NCBI RefSeq assembly: GCF_023333595.1
Contig: NZ_JAIQZM010000001.1
Location: 339,939 to 403,938 of the forward strand
Direction of reading: 5' to 3'
From: Argonema galeatum A003/A1
Lineage (GTDB): Bacteria > Cyanobacteriota > Cyanobacteriia > Cyanobacteriales > Aerosakkonemataceae
Length of the DNA stretch: 64,000 nucleotides
Shown: one piece after another, positions 1 through 6,893 of the stretch
Numbering within the stretch: the stretch's first letter is position 1
Layout: the number at the start of each line of letters is the position of its first letter
The notes under the pieces: generated by a model
Databases searched by the model: none
What the model saw: the letters and a program-made list of their open reading frames with translations, nothing else
Told to the model about the DNA's origin: nothing
Translations under genes and position numbers: made by a program

Positions 1-1095
1 AATATGGGTCAGATTCCTAGTTTTCTCGCCACTCAAACCACTACCTCGAATCGAGCAGGCGATATCCAAATTTACACCCCCGTGCTGATCCTGCGGGATG
101 GAGGCATAATTACTGCGGCATCTTTAGGCGCGGGAGATGCCGGAAACGTCACGATTGATGCGGGTCGTGTAGAAGTCATTGGCAGTGGGAATAACGGTCG
201 ATTTATTAGTAAAATTGAGGCTTCCGTTGGCAGCGTGTTGACCTTTTCCAATCCCAGCGCTACGGCGAATGCGGGTTCGGTGAATCTGAATGCAAATCGA
301 TTAATTGTCCGGGATGGAGCGACGGTCAATGTCCAGGCGTTGTCCACGGGGCGGGCTGGTAATATTAATGTTGTAGGTGATGCTCTAGTTCTCGATAACC
401 AAGGTAGCATTGATGGCAGAACTGCATCCGGTACAGGAGCAAATATTAACCTCCAAGCACGGGATCTCCAATTGCGCCGCAATAGTCGCATCGCAACAGA
501 TGCGGGTAATACTACTGGCGGTAACATCAATATTAATACCAATACCTTAGTAGCTCTAGAAAATAGCGATATTACGGCTAACGCACAAAGAGGTTCTGGC
601 GGTAGAGTTAGTATCACTGCACAAGGCATCTTTGGCACTCAATTCCGGGATAGCTTGACCCCACAGAGCGATATTACCGCCACTTCTGACCTTGGTGTCC
701 AGTTCAATGGGACTGTAGAAATCAACACACCGGATGTTGACCCCAGTTCTGGGTTAGTAGAGTTCTCGGCAAATTTCGACGATGTGAGCGCGAGCATTGC
801 CCAAGGTTGTCCAGCTTCAGGGGGAAATCGCTTTGCCGTCGTCGGACGCGGCGGTTTACCCGTCACCCCTTACGACCCCCTCAATAGTTGGTATAACATA
901 CCACGAGTGTCTGGTATAGTCGGGGGAGAGCAAGTTCGTAGCAGAGTGATTCTTCCTTCTGTCAATCAACAGTCGCCAATTATCGAGGCGACGGGATGGG
1001 CGATCGACGATCGAGGTAGAATAAAATTGGTCGCCCAAGCACCTAGCGTTACCTCCCAAACTCCTTGGAATACTTCACCTGGGTGTCATCTTTAA
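1..1095 (+). CDS. Filamentous haemagglutinin-like beta-repeat exoprotein, C-terminal part (5' end outside window)
   Basis: The reading frame is open to the first base, so this is the C-terminal piece of a longer protein and the ATG at 4 is probably internal. The visible part is built of Gly/Asn/Ala-rich beta-strand repeats (NINxNT, GNVTIDAG and similar), as in large secreted two-partner-secretion exoproteins of cyanobacteria, which fold as a right-handed beta-helix. The repeat region gives way near residue 250 to a non-repetitive tail. That tail has two cysteines far apart (GCPASGG and SPGCHL) and an aromatic 'PLNSWYN' segment, seen at the end of many cyanobacterial members. A role in surface adhesion is inferred from the family only. 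The N-terminal TPS domain and any transporter partner would lie upstream. Confidence 0.75.
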   Translation, partial: NMGQIPSFLATQTTTSNRAGDIQIYTPVLILRDGGIITAASLGAGDAGNVTIDAGRVEVIGSGNNGRFISKIEASVGSVLTFSNPSATANAGSVNLNANRLIVRDGATVNVQALSTGRAGNINVVGDALVLDNQGSIDGRTASGTGANINLQARDLQLRRNSRIATDAGNTTGGNININTNTLVALENSDITANAQRGSGGRVSITAQGIFGTQFRDSLTPQSDITATSDLGVQFNGTVEINTPDVDPSSGLVEFSANFDDVSASIAQGCPASGGNRFAVVGRGGLPVTPYDPLNSWYNIPRVSGIVGGEQVRSRVILPSVNQQSPIIEATGWAIDDRGRIKLVAQAPSVTSQTPWNTSPGCHL

Positions 1096-1128
1096 AGAAG
1101 CATTACTCGAATCGATCGGAGAATTTCT

Positions 1129-1710
1129 ATGACCGCTTCCACAGTAGAACGTCTGGACGAACCGATTTTAATCGACGGTTTGACATGGCGCGAATTCAAA
1201 GCAGTTGAGCAATTGATCGATCGTCCGGGGTTACGGTTGTCATTTTTAGATGGAGTGCTGGAAATCGTAAAGATGCCTGGTAAGAAACACGAAACTGTTA
1301 AGGAACGGATCGGAACGTTACTAGATACTTATTTAGAACTTGCTGGCTTTGATTATACCCCCACTGGGTCTATGACGCTGGAAAGTGAAGTAGAACAAGT
1401 AAAACGCGAAGCGGATAAGTCATACGAACTAAGGCCCGATCGCGAACATCCAGATCTCGTTATTGAAGTTACTGTTACCAGCGGAGGAATTAACAAACTG
1501 GAAGCATACAAGCGCCTTCAAATTCCTGAAGTTTGGTTCTGGGAAAAAGGAAAGCTGTTGCTGTATGCTCTGGGTTCTGACGGATATGTTGAAATCGAGC
1601 GATCGGAGGTTTTACCAAATTTAAATATAGAACTCCTGACTCGTTGCATTAACTTATCCAACCACGTTCAAGCAGTGAAAGAGTTTCGACAAGGAATTAA
1701 TCTAAGCTGA
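1129..1710 (+). CDS. Uma2 family (DUF820) putative endonuclease
   Basis: A 193-aa protein with the Uma2/DUF820 fold, a PD-(D/E)XK nuclease relative greatly expanded in cyanobacteria and of unknown cellular role. The core motif is visible in the second half: HPDLVIEV gives the Asp and Glu, followed by KLEAYKRLQIPEVWFW, which supplies the Lys and the typical aromatic strand. The N-terminal TWREFKAVEQ and the 'LDGVLEI' strand are also family hallmarks. It lies 33 bp after the exoprotein gene and 39 bp before a DUF29 gene on the same strand. The active-site residues look intact, so loss of catalysis is not indicated. Confidence 0.85.
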   Translation: MTASTVERLDEPILIDGLTWREFKAVEQLIDRPGLRLSFLDGVLEIVKMPGKKHETVKERIGTLLDTYLELAGFDYTPTGSMTLESEVEQVKREADKSYELRPDREHPDLVIEVTVTSGGINKLEAYKRLQIPEVWFWEKGKLLLYALGSDGYVEIERSEVLPNLNIELLTRCINLSNHVQAVKEFRQGINLS

Positions 1711-1749
1711 AACTCAATTTAGAGTGTTTAAAAATAGTTAAACAACTGT

Positions 1750-2220
1750 ATGGCGCAACCATCGCAACTAACAACTCAGACGTTATATAGCCAAGATTAT
1801 TATCTTTGGATTAAAACAACTATAAACCAACTTCGTGTCGGTCAATTTTATGTCGTAGATATAGATAACTTGATCGAAGAGTTGGAGAGTATGGGTAGAA
1901 GCGAGAAGCGAGCAATTAAAAGTTTATTAATTCGACTTCTAGAACATCTATTGAAACTTAAATACTGGGATGCCGAACGAGAACGTAATGAAGGTCACTG
2001 GAAAGGTGAGATCCGAACATTTCGGAGAGAAATTAAAGATCGACTGAAAGATAGTCCCAGCCTGAAGCCTTACATCCTAGAAATTTTTGACGAATGCTAC
2101 GAAGAAGCAAGAGCAGAAGCAAGCGATCGTTCAAAACTTTCGCTCCATACATTTCCGGTAACACCAATTGGATCTTTGGAACAAATTTTAGAGTTAAACT
2201 CGTTTCCCGATCATAGCTAG
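1750..2220 (+). CDS. DUF29 family protein
   Basis: A 156-aa all-helical protein with the DUF29 signature: a 'YSQDYYLWIKTTINQLR' opening, 'DIDNLIEELESMGRSEKRAI', then 'RLLEHLLKLKYW' and the late 'FRREIKDRLKDSPSLKPY' segment. DUF29 has no established function and is abundant in cyanobacteria and some proteobacteria. It follows a Uma2 gene by 39 bp on the same strand, so the two could be co-transcribed. A second DUF29 gene in this window also sits next to a Uma2 gene. Confidence 0.85.
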   Translation: MAQPSQLTTQTLYSQDYYLWIKTTINQLRVGQFYVVDIDNLIEELESMGRSEKRAIKSLLIRLLEHLLKLKYWDAERERNEGHWKGEIRTFRREIKDRLKDSPSLKPYILEIFDECYEEARAEASDRSKLSLHTFPVTPIGSLEQILELNSFPDHS

Positions 2221-2280
2221 TTCATAAATCGCTCTGTAAAAAAGATAGCGAATAAAAAATGCCCAAAGGTTACTTCTATT

Positions 2281-2865
2281 TTACTTTTTTATTTTTAATT
2301 GTTTTGCTAATTCCACCCAATGTGCAATTCCTTTTTGCGTCGGTTGTCCCGATGAATTGAATGTCCAAATCTCTCTTTTGTGTTGTGGGCTATTACTGAT
2401 GTGAATTGGTCTATCCGCACCATAATAATATAGAGAATCGAAAGGTAACTTTTGTGATAAAATCCAATCAATTACCCAATCGCTCATCTCCCCCTCGATC
2501 GAAAAATCGCAAGACGCTCCCAATCTTTGGCAATAATACTTACCGTTCTTATTCACCTCATGCGCCATATGCTGATCGATATCAGGAGCAACACGACCAT
2601 TTTTTTGTACCGTCTCCGCATCTTTCTTGTCCAGATATCTCTTCAAATCCTTCGAGCAAAACCCATAAGTCAGGCGAAACTTATCAATTCCGAAAAAATC
2701 AATAATTGGCTCTAGAATAAATTGGTATAAATGTTGGAGTGCAGGCAATGTTTCTTCTAAGTTTTCGGGAAAGGGATTGATCTGCTCGGCGTACTTCTGA
2801 TAAGTATTGCTACAAGTACAAAACTCCTCAAGAGTCAAGTATTTTCCCAGGTGTAATTTTTTCAT
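2281..2865 (-). CDS. Hypothetical protein, possibly M15-peptidase-like
   Basis: A 194-aa soluble protein with no signal peptide. It opens with 'YLTLEEFCTCSNTY', which recalls the 'LS..F' opening of peptidase M15 (D-Ala-D-Ala carboxypeptidase) proteins. The order HMAHEV, GASCDF, RPIHIS could supply the His, Asp and His zinc ligands of that fold. The motifs are degenerate compared with classical M15 enzymes, so the assignment is weak. It is divergent from the thioesterase gene, with a 33-bp perfect palindrome between them. Function unknown. Confidence 0.5.
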   Translation of the reverse strand: MKKLHLGKYLTLEEFCTCSNTYQKYAEQINPFPENLEETLPALQHLYQFILEPIIDFFGIDKFRLTYGFCSKDLKRYLDKKDAETVQKNGRVAPDIDQHMAHEVNKNGKYYCQRLGASCDFSIEGEMSDWVIDWILSQKLPFDSLYYYGADRPIHISNSPQHKREIWTFNSSGQPTQKGIAHWVELAKQLKIKK

Positions 2866-2935
2866 TATAGATTGACTGCGACATCACAATCAATAATAAT
2901 GGGTTATGTCTATATTGGGATACTTGGGATGGAAA

Positions 2936-2968
2936 AGAAACCCGGTTTTTTCAAAAAACCGGGTTTCT
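2936..2968. repeat. Palindromic AGAAACCCGG hairpin repeat, copy 1
   Basis: Two perfect 16-bp arms, AGAAACCCGGTTTTTT and its complement, separated by one base. The element lies between two divergent genes, so it cannot terminate either of them. Related copies occur at 6500, 32568, 37732 and 46002. Confidence 0.8.
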
Positions 2969-3050
2969 GGTCGATCGTTTTGCTTAGCATTCTAGAGGGG
3001 ATATAATGAATGAAGTAGTAGATTGAACAGGAGCATCTTGAAGGTAAATT

Positions 3051-3500
3051 ATGCAAAAATTTATCACACAATTAAAAGTGCGGCATTACGAAATGGATGC
3101 CCTGGGTCACGTTAACAACGCCGTTTATCAGCATTATTTAGAACAGGCGGGGATTGAACATTCCGAATATCTGGGTTTTACAGTAGCTCGCTACCATGAA
3201 TTAGGTGGAGTGTTCGTGATGCGACGTTTGGAAATTGATTATCTCCGTCCCGCCGTGGCAGGCGATATTCTGGAAATCACTACTTGGTTGCAAGAACTTC
3301 GCGGTTCCCGTGCCATCCGTCGTTACGAACTTCGTATCTTAGGAAAAGAAGAGTTAGTGGTGAAAGCAGAAGTTTTGTGGGTGTGGGTGAATTTGGCGAC
3401 GATGCGCCCAAAAGCTATTCCTCCAATTATGCTACAAGCCTTCCAAGGGACTAAGCCATCTTCTCTCAGCGAACCGCTAACAGCAACAGATATTGGCTAA
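3051..3500 (+). CDS. Acyl-CoA thioesterase, 4HBT/FadM-YbgC-like hotdog family
   Basis: A 149-aa single hotdog domain. The catalytic motif is visible near the N-terminus as RHYEMDALGHVNNAVY: the Asp of the YxxxD-xxGHVNN block is the usual catalytic residue of 4-hydroxybenzoyl-CoA-type thioesterases. The length and the 'RLEIDYLRPAVAGDILEI' strand fit the YbgC/FadM group, which hydrolyses acyl- or aryl-CoA. In cyanobacteria one such enzyme acts on 1,4-dihydroxy-2-naphthoyl-CoA in phylloquinone synthesis, but the sequence alone does not show that specificity here. It stands alone, with an upstream region containing the hairpin at 2936. Confidence 0.85.
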   Translation: MQKFITQLKVRHYEMDALGHVNNAVYQHYLEQAGIEHSEYLGFTVARYHELGGVFVMRRLEIDYLRPAVAGDILEITTWLQELRGSRAIRRYELRILGKEELVVKAEVLWVWVNLATMRPKAIPPIMLQAFQGTKPSSLSEPLTATDIG

Positions 3501-3724
3501 TAAATTATCAGCTAATTGCTAATTGCTTCTTGTTGGCTGTTACGCCAAATCTAACTTTCCTTGCAGATGTACTACTTTACTATTCATGATAAGTTAAGGT
3601 GAGGCTCGTGAAGACAAACTTACACTCTCAAGTAATATTTTTCAACCAATTGAACGTACCAAAATCATCCCAGATATTATATCTACAGGACAGCAAACCT
3701 AAAAATATCTGGGAGGCAAACGGC

Positions 3725-3829
3725 ATGAATAATCCCATTGGAGGAATATTTGGTACGCTTATGTGGAGTTTATTATGGCTGATTCCCATTCTAGGAATTG
3801 CATTTTTTCTATCACGTAGGAAGTTTTAA
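3725..3829 (+). CDS. Small putative membrane protein (34 aa)
   Basis: A short frame beginning MNNPIGGIFG and containing one strongly hydrophobic segment of about 20 residues (LMWSLLWLIPILGIAFFL), followed by a positively charged SRRKF end. That is the layout of a single-pass small membrane protein. A GGGAGG ribosome-binding site at 3711-3716 lies 8 bp before the ATG and supports this start over the longer open frame from 3599. No known family was recognised. Confidence 0.4.
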   Translation: MNNPIGGIFGTLMWSLLWLIPILGIAFFLSRRKF

Positions 3830-3894
3830 ATAGTGAATGAAATCCTTCTTTAGGTACAAGACGAACAGTTGCTTATCGTGCCATCATCAAATAT

Positions 3895-4332
3895 ATGAAC
3901 AGTGCCGAACGCCTTGCTACTCTCGATCGCATCCGTAAATTCAGCCGCCTGATGGATAGCGCCTTCCGCATCCCAGTGATAGGCTTTCGCTTTGGATTAG
4001 ACCCCATTATCGGTTTAATTCCAGGTGCCGGAGATCTTGTAAGTACAGCCTTTTCAGCTTACATCATTTTTCTGGCTGCTCGTTTCGGCTTGCCGCCGCA
4101 AGTCATGTACAAAATGATATTAAATATCGGTCTAGAAGCTGTAGTAGGTGCAGTACCTCTGGTAGGTGACTTGTTCGATGCCTATTACAAGTCCAATATC
4201 CGTAACTTGGAGCTTTTAGAGCGACATCTCATGGTAGTTGAGCCAGAAGTTATCCAGCAAAGCCATTTGGAAACGCCGGATCTAGTTTCGCCAGTTCCGA
4301 CTACGAAAACCTATCAAAAAGTTAGTTCGTAG
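3895..4332 (+). CDS. DUF4112 domain-containing membrane protein
   Basis: A 145-aa protein matching DUF4112. An N-terminal 'RLATLDRIRKFSRLMDSAFRIP' helix precedes 'RFGLDPIIGLIPGAGDL', two hydrophobic helices and the closing 'AVPLVGDLFDAYYKSNIRNLELL'. The paired Gly/Pro-rich 'GLIPGAGDL' and 'GAVPLVGDLFD' hairpins are diagnostic. Function is unknown and membrane association is inferred from the hydrophobic middle. The acidic, Thr/Ser-rich tail after residue 125 is variable in such proteins. Confidence 0.85.
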   Translation: MNSAERLATLDRIRKFSRLMDSAFRIPVIGFRFGLDPIIGLIPGAGDLVSTAFSAYIIFLAARFGLPPQVMYKMILNIGLEAVVGAVPLVGDLFDAYYKSNIRNLELLERHLMVVEPEVIQQSHLETPDLVSPVPTTKTYQKVSS

Positions 4333-4413
4333 CTGGAATTATTGCCTTTGGATATCAAGTCTGGTTAATTATTTTAAATAAATGTAGGTAATAGGTATTG
4401 GCAGAAATAACAG

Positions 4414-4653
4414 CTAATACCTATTATTGAGCATAAGTGCGATCGCAATACCCAGATTTAAAAACCAAGGAGCGGAAGCCACAAACCAAACGATACTAAT
4501 GGCAACGATCGTAACGGTGAATGCACCCAAAATTTCCCCTGTCTGGCGCTCTACATTTGTGTGCATATAAGTCCAGAAAGTCGTTATAGCCAGCAAAGAG
4601 GGAATAAATAGGTGAGTCAGAGTCATAGTAATCATCGTTTTTTTCACTATCAA
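4414..4653 (-). CDS. Hypothetical two-helix membrane protein (79 aa)
   Basis: A short protein with a first hydrophobic segment around residues 10-28, a polar 'HTNVERQTGEI' loop and a second hydrophobic stretch to the C-terminus. It ends 'NNRY'. The real start may be one of the later Met residues (MTMTLTHLF). No named domain was recognised. It converges with the DUF4112 gene, separated by 81 bp. Confidence 0.5.
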   Translation of the reverse strand: MIVKKTMITMTLTHLFIPSLLAITTFWTYMHTNVERQTGEILGAFTVTIVAISIVWFVASAPWFLNLGIAIALMLNNRY

Positions 4654-4967
4654 CGAGGGAATGATAGGCGTTAGCGCCGTTAGTGGTAGGTATATTATCG
4701 CTTATAGCCTAGTTTTTTGCGATCGCCACTAATCTCTGATTTAGGCACGCTCCTATATTGGGTAGTCTGAGAAGCTTCCCACTTCCTACGCTTGGTTCAC
4801 CCAACTGGATGAATTTTAGTCTAAATCTGGAGTAGAAGCAATCCCAAAGGCCAGCAAACCCACAAGTTCGCCCACAGCAAAGCCTTGAAACTTTGCCTCC
4901 CACCCAAGTAAGATATTAATAATCTAGTAAATCTTTTTTTAGCATAATTTTACAATTTTCACAGAAT
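4654..4967. other. Gene-free stretch
   Basis: About 310 bp between a small membrane-protein gene and the 3' end of the nuclease-like gene. It contains a 64-codon open frame on the minus strand with no domain, no good ribosome-binding site and unusual Cys/Gly composition, judged not to be a gene. No clear regulatory element was seen. Confidence 0.5.
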
Positions 4968-5720
4968 TTAGTCCCCTTCCCCTTGGAAATCAAACCAACA
5001 ACCCATCAAATTATTACATAATTCCCTGTTAAAACAAACGTCACAACTATATGTCATATACAACAAATCTTCGTAGCTCACCTCCAAATTATTTAAAGTA
5101 TTAGATGAGTCATCATTTTCAGAATAATTATCAACAAAATCATCATTTTTAAAATCTTTTCTATCGGCTACTAAAACTTCGTTTTTTTTATTCTCTTGCC
5201 ATTCTTCTAAATCCAGTATAGATATTGATTTTGGAATTACACCAGATCTGAAACCTCGCTCATTAGGTTGCAAATCTGTCGTAAAAACGCCACACCTTAA
5301 TTGTTTAATTGGTATTTGCCAATATATACTTAATTTATCCCTAAAATCAATAACTTGATTAATAACCTGATTTCTCTGCTTGTTTCTTCTTTTTTTTGCT
5401 GTATCTCCTGTTGCCTGTGTGTCAATATATTTAGTCTCAATCACAAACAGACTGTCTCGATCTGTGAGATAGACCAAATCACACTTTCCTAGATGGGTAT
5501 TTCCCAAAACATCTGGGGATTGTTCAAACAAAATTAGTTCCTTACATGAAGTAAAATATTTTTGGACGTTAAAAAATAGAAATGCTTGCAATAAAAGTTC
5601 TTTATCCTCAGAATAACGACCGCAAACAACATCTTCAAAAAACTTTATATAATCTTCCTGACTTTGGAGAGCTTTGCCTTTACAAAATGAAACAAATTCA
5701 TTCATACCCATAATTATCAA
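4968..5720 (-). CDS. PD-(D/E)XK nuclease-like protein with C-terminal cysteine cluster
   Basis: A 250-aa soluble protein. The middle carries 'GKCDLVYLTDRDSLFVIETKY', which reads as the Asp...Glu-x-Lys core of a restriction-type PD-(D/E)XK nuclease, followed by a basic 'KKRRNKQRNQVINQV' helix. Near the C-terminus is a CX2CX5CX5C cluster in 'SCDVCFNRELCNNLMGC', of the kind that could bind zinc or an iron-sulphur cluster. The gene is markedly AT-rich and rich in Asn, Asp and Lys compared with its neighbours, which suggests recent transfer. No methyltransferase or Cas gene lies nearby. Either MIIMG or the downstream Met5 could be the start. Nuclease activity is inferred from the motif alone. Confidence 0.55.
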   Translation of the reverse strand: MIIMGMNEFVSFCKGKALQSQEDYIKFFEDVVCGRYSEDKELLLQAFLFFNVQKYFTSCKELILFEQSPDVLGNTHLGKCDLVYLTDRDSLFVIETKYIDTQATGDTAKKRRNKQRNQVINQVIDFRDKLSIYWQIPIKQLRCGVFTTDLQPNERGFRSGVIPKSISILDLEEWQENKKNEVLVADRKDFKNDDFVDNYSENDDSSNTLNNLEVSYEDLLYMTYSCDVCFNRELCNNLMGCWFDFQGEGD

Positions 5721-5893
5721 CTCCTTTAAAATTGGGTGAGTGTAAATTTTAATCGTACATTACCCCTAATCCACTATATCACAGTTGAGTGAGGCAAGAT
5801 TCTCTATACATCACTATGTGATCGCGTCCCAATTTTTTGGCTTGATATGGTAAAATCAGAATAATGGCGATGCGTGTTTGTCAGGAGAAAGAA

Positions 5894-6481
5894 ATGACTA
5901 TTACTCAAGCTAAGCGCTTTACGCTGGAAGAATATCACAGACTAACAGAAATTGGATTTTTCCATGAAGATGACCGAATCGAGTTAATTAAAGGAGAAAT
6001 TATTGAAATGGCAGCCAAAGGTACAGCTCACGAAACTTGTCTGAGAAACTTGTTGCGAGAACTACCAAGACTGGTAGGAGATAGAGGAACTTTACAATCT
6101 CAGGCTCCGATTATTTTACCGCCGAACAGCGAACCAGAGCCAGATTTTGCTATTCTCCAAAACCGAGAGGATAATTATTTATCGGCTCACCCAAGTCCAG
6201 GTGATGTGTTGCTGGTGATGGAAGTAGCAGATTCTTCTATCGATTATGACAAAAATATTAAAATACCCCTCTATGCTGAAGCGGGTATATCCGACTATTG
6301 GATATTTAATTTATTCAATAATCAATTGGAAGCTTACAGCGAATCTTATCAGGATAATAAAGGGAAATTTGCATATAAAAATAGGCAAATTGTTTTGCCA
6401 AATCAGGTAATAGCTTTGCCTTGTTTTCCTGATTTGTCTTTGGATTTAAGTAGAGTGTTTCCGCCCAAACTGAACGCTTAA
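5894..6481 (+). CDS. Uma2 family (DUF820) putative endonuclease
   Basis: A 195-aa Uma2 protein of the common 'FTLEEYHRLTEIGFFHEDDRIELI' type. Catalytic elements are visible: the EPEPDFAIL Asp, the LLVMEVADSS Glu, and a Lys in 'DKNIKIPLYAEAGISDYWIF'. The start at 5894 is preferred because AGGAG at 5883-5887 sits six bases upstream. The frame also has an earlier ATG at 5864, which lacks such a site. Cellular role unknown. It is transcribed away from the nuclease-like gene, with a short shared upstream region. Confidence 0.88.
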   Translation: MTITQAKRFTLEEYHRLTEIGFFHEDDRIELIKGEIIEMAAKGTAHETCLRNLLRELPRLVGDRGTLQSQAPIILPPNSEPEPDFAILQNREDNYLSAHPSPGDVLLVMEVADSSIDYDKNIKIPLYAEAGISDYWIFNLFNNQLEAYSESYQDNKGKFAYKNRQIVLPNQVIALPCFPDLSLDLSRVFPPKLNA

Positions 6482-6499
6482 ACTAACTGGAATGTGAAA

Positions 6500-6532
6500 A
6501 GAAACCGGGTTTCTTGGAGAAACCCGGTTTCT
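6500..6532. repeat. Palindromic AGAAACCGGG hairpin repeat, copy 2
   Basis: AGAAACCGGGTTTCT and its complement flank a 3-base loop. This copy lies 18 bp after the stop of the Uma2 gene, between convergent genes, so it could act as a bidirectional terminator. Other copies in divergent regions argue that termination is not the general function. Confidence 0.7.
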
Positions 6533-6598
6533 GGCGGCAGTTGAGGCACGAAACTAACCCAAGTTGCTAGTTATCTAGTTGTGGCTGGTATTTGTTAG

Positions 6599-6656
6599 GT
6601 TGTTGCGCTTTAGCGATCTTATTACAACTGGGATAAGAGCGCTAAAGCGCAACAAC
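6599..6656. repeat. GTTGTTGCGCTTTAGCG inverted-repeat element, copy 1
   Basis: A near-palindromic element of about 58 bp, with arms GTTGTTGCGCTTTAGCG and CGCTAAAGCGCAACAAC and a middle containing 'ACAACTGGGATAAGAG'. It belongs to a family seen at 10242, 11404, 39655 (two copies) and 57811. It looks like a small non-autonomous element or an extragenic palindrome. No coding sequence. Confidence 0.75.
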
Positions 6657-6685
6657 ATACCCAGAAAGTGATGAGCCGCTCACCC

Positions 6686-6800
6686 GCTGGGGACTCAAGT
6701 CCCCAGCTAATAGCGAAAGTCCATTAAAATGGACTGGAAGATTAGTATTAAGTCCACTTGAGTGGACTTAAGCTATTAGCCAGCGATTTGAATCGCTGGC
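6686..6800. repeat. Multi-hairpin (cruciform-like) intergenic element
   Basis: Four hairpins lie in a row: 6686-6707 (GCTGGGGACT arms), 6718-6735 (AGTCCATT arms), 6750-6769 (AAGTCCACT arms) and 6779-6800 (GCCAGCGATT arms). In addition GCTAATAGC at 6706-6714 pairs with GCTATTAGC at 6772-6780, enclosing the two middle hairpins as a closed multi-branch structure. It is followed by the 3' end of the diguanylate cyclase gene. It could be a mobile hairpin element or a structured RNA. The sequence does not say which. Confidence 0.6.
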
Positions 6801-6893
6801 GGGCCTCAAGCGAAGTCAGTGGCTTTGTGTACAATTAAATTCCGATCGATTCGCCAACAATATCATTGATTCTCTTGACTTTTCTAGCCCCTA

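Noticed and set aside
4709..4903. 64-codon open frame on the minus strand
   Set aside because: No ribosome-binding site, no domain, Cys/Gly-rich composition typical of chance frames, and it lies in an intergenic gap.
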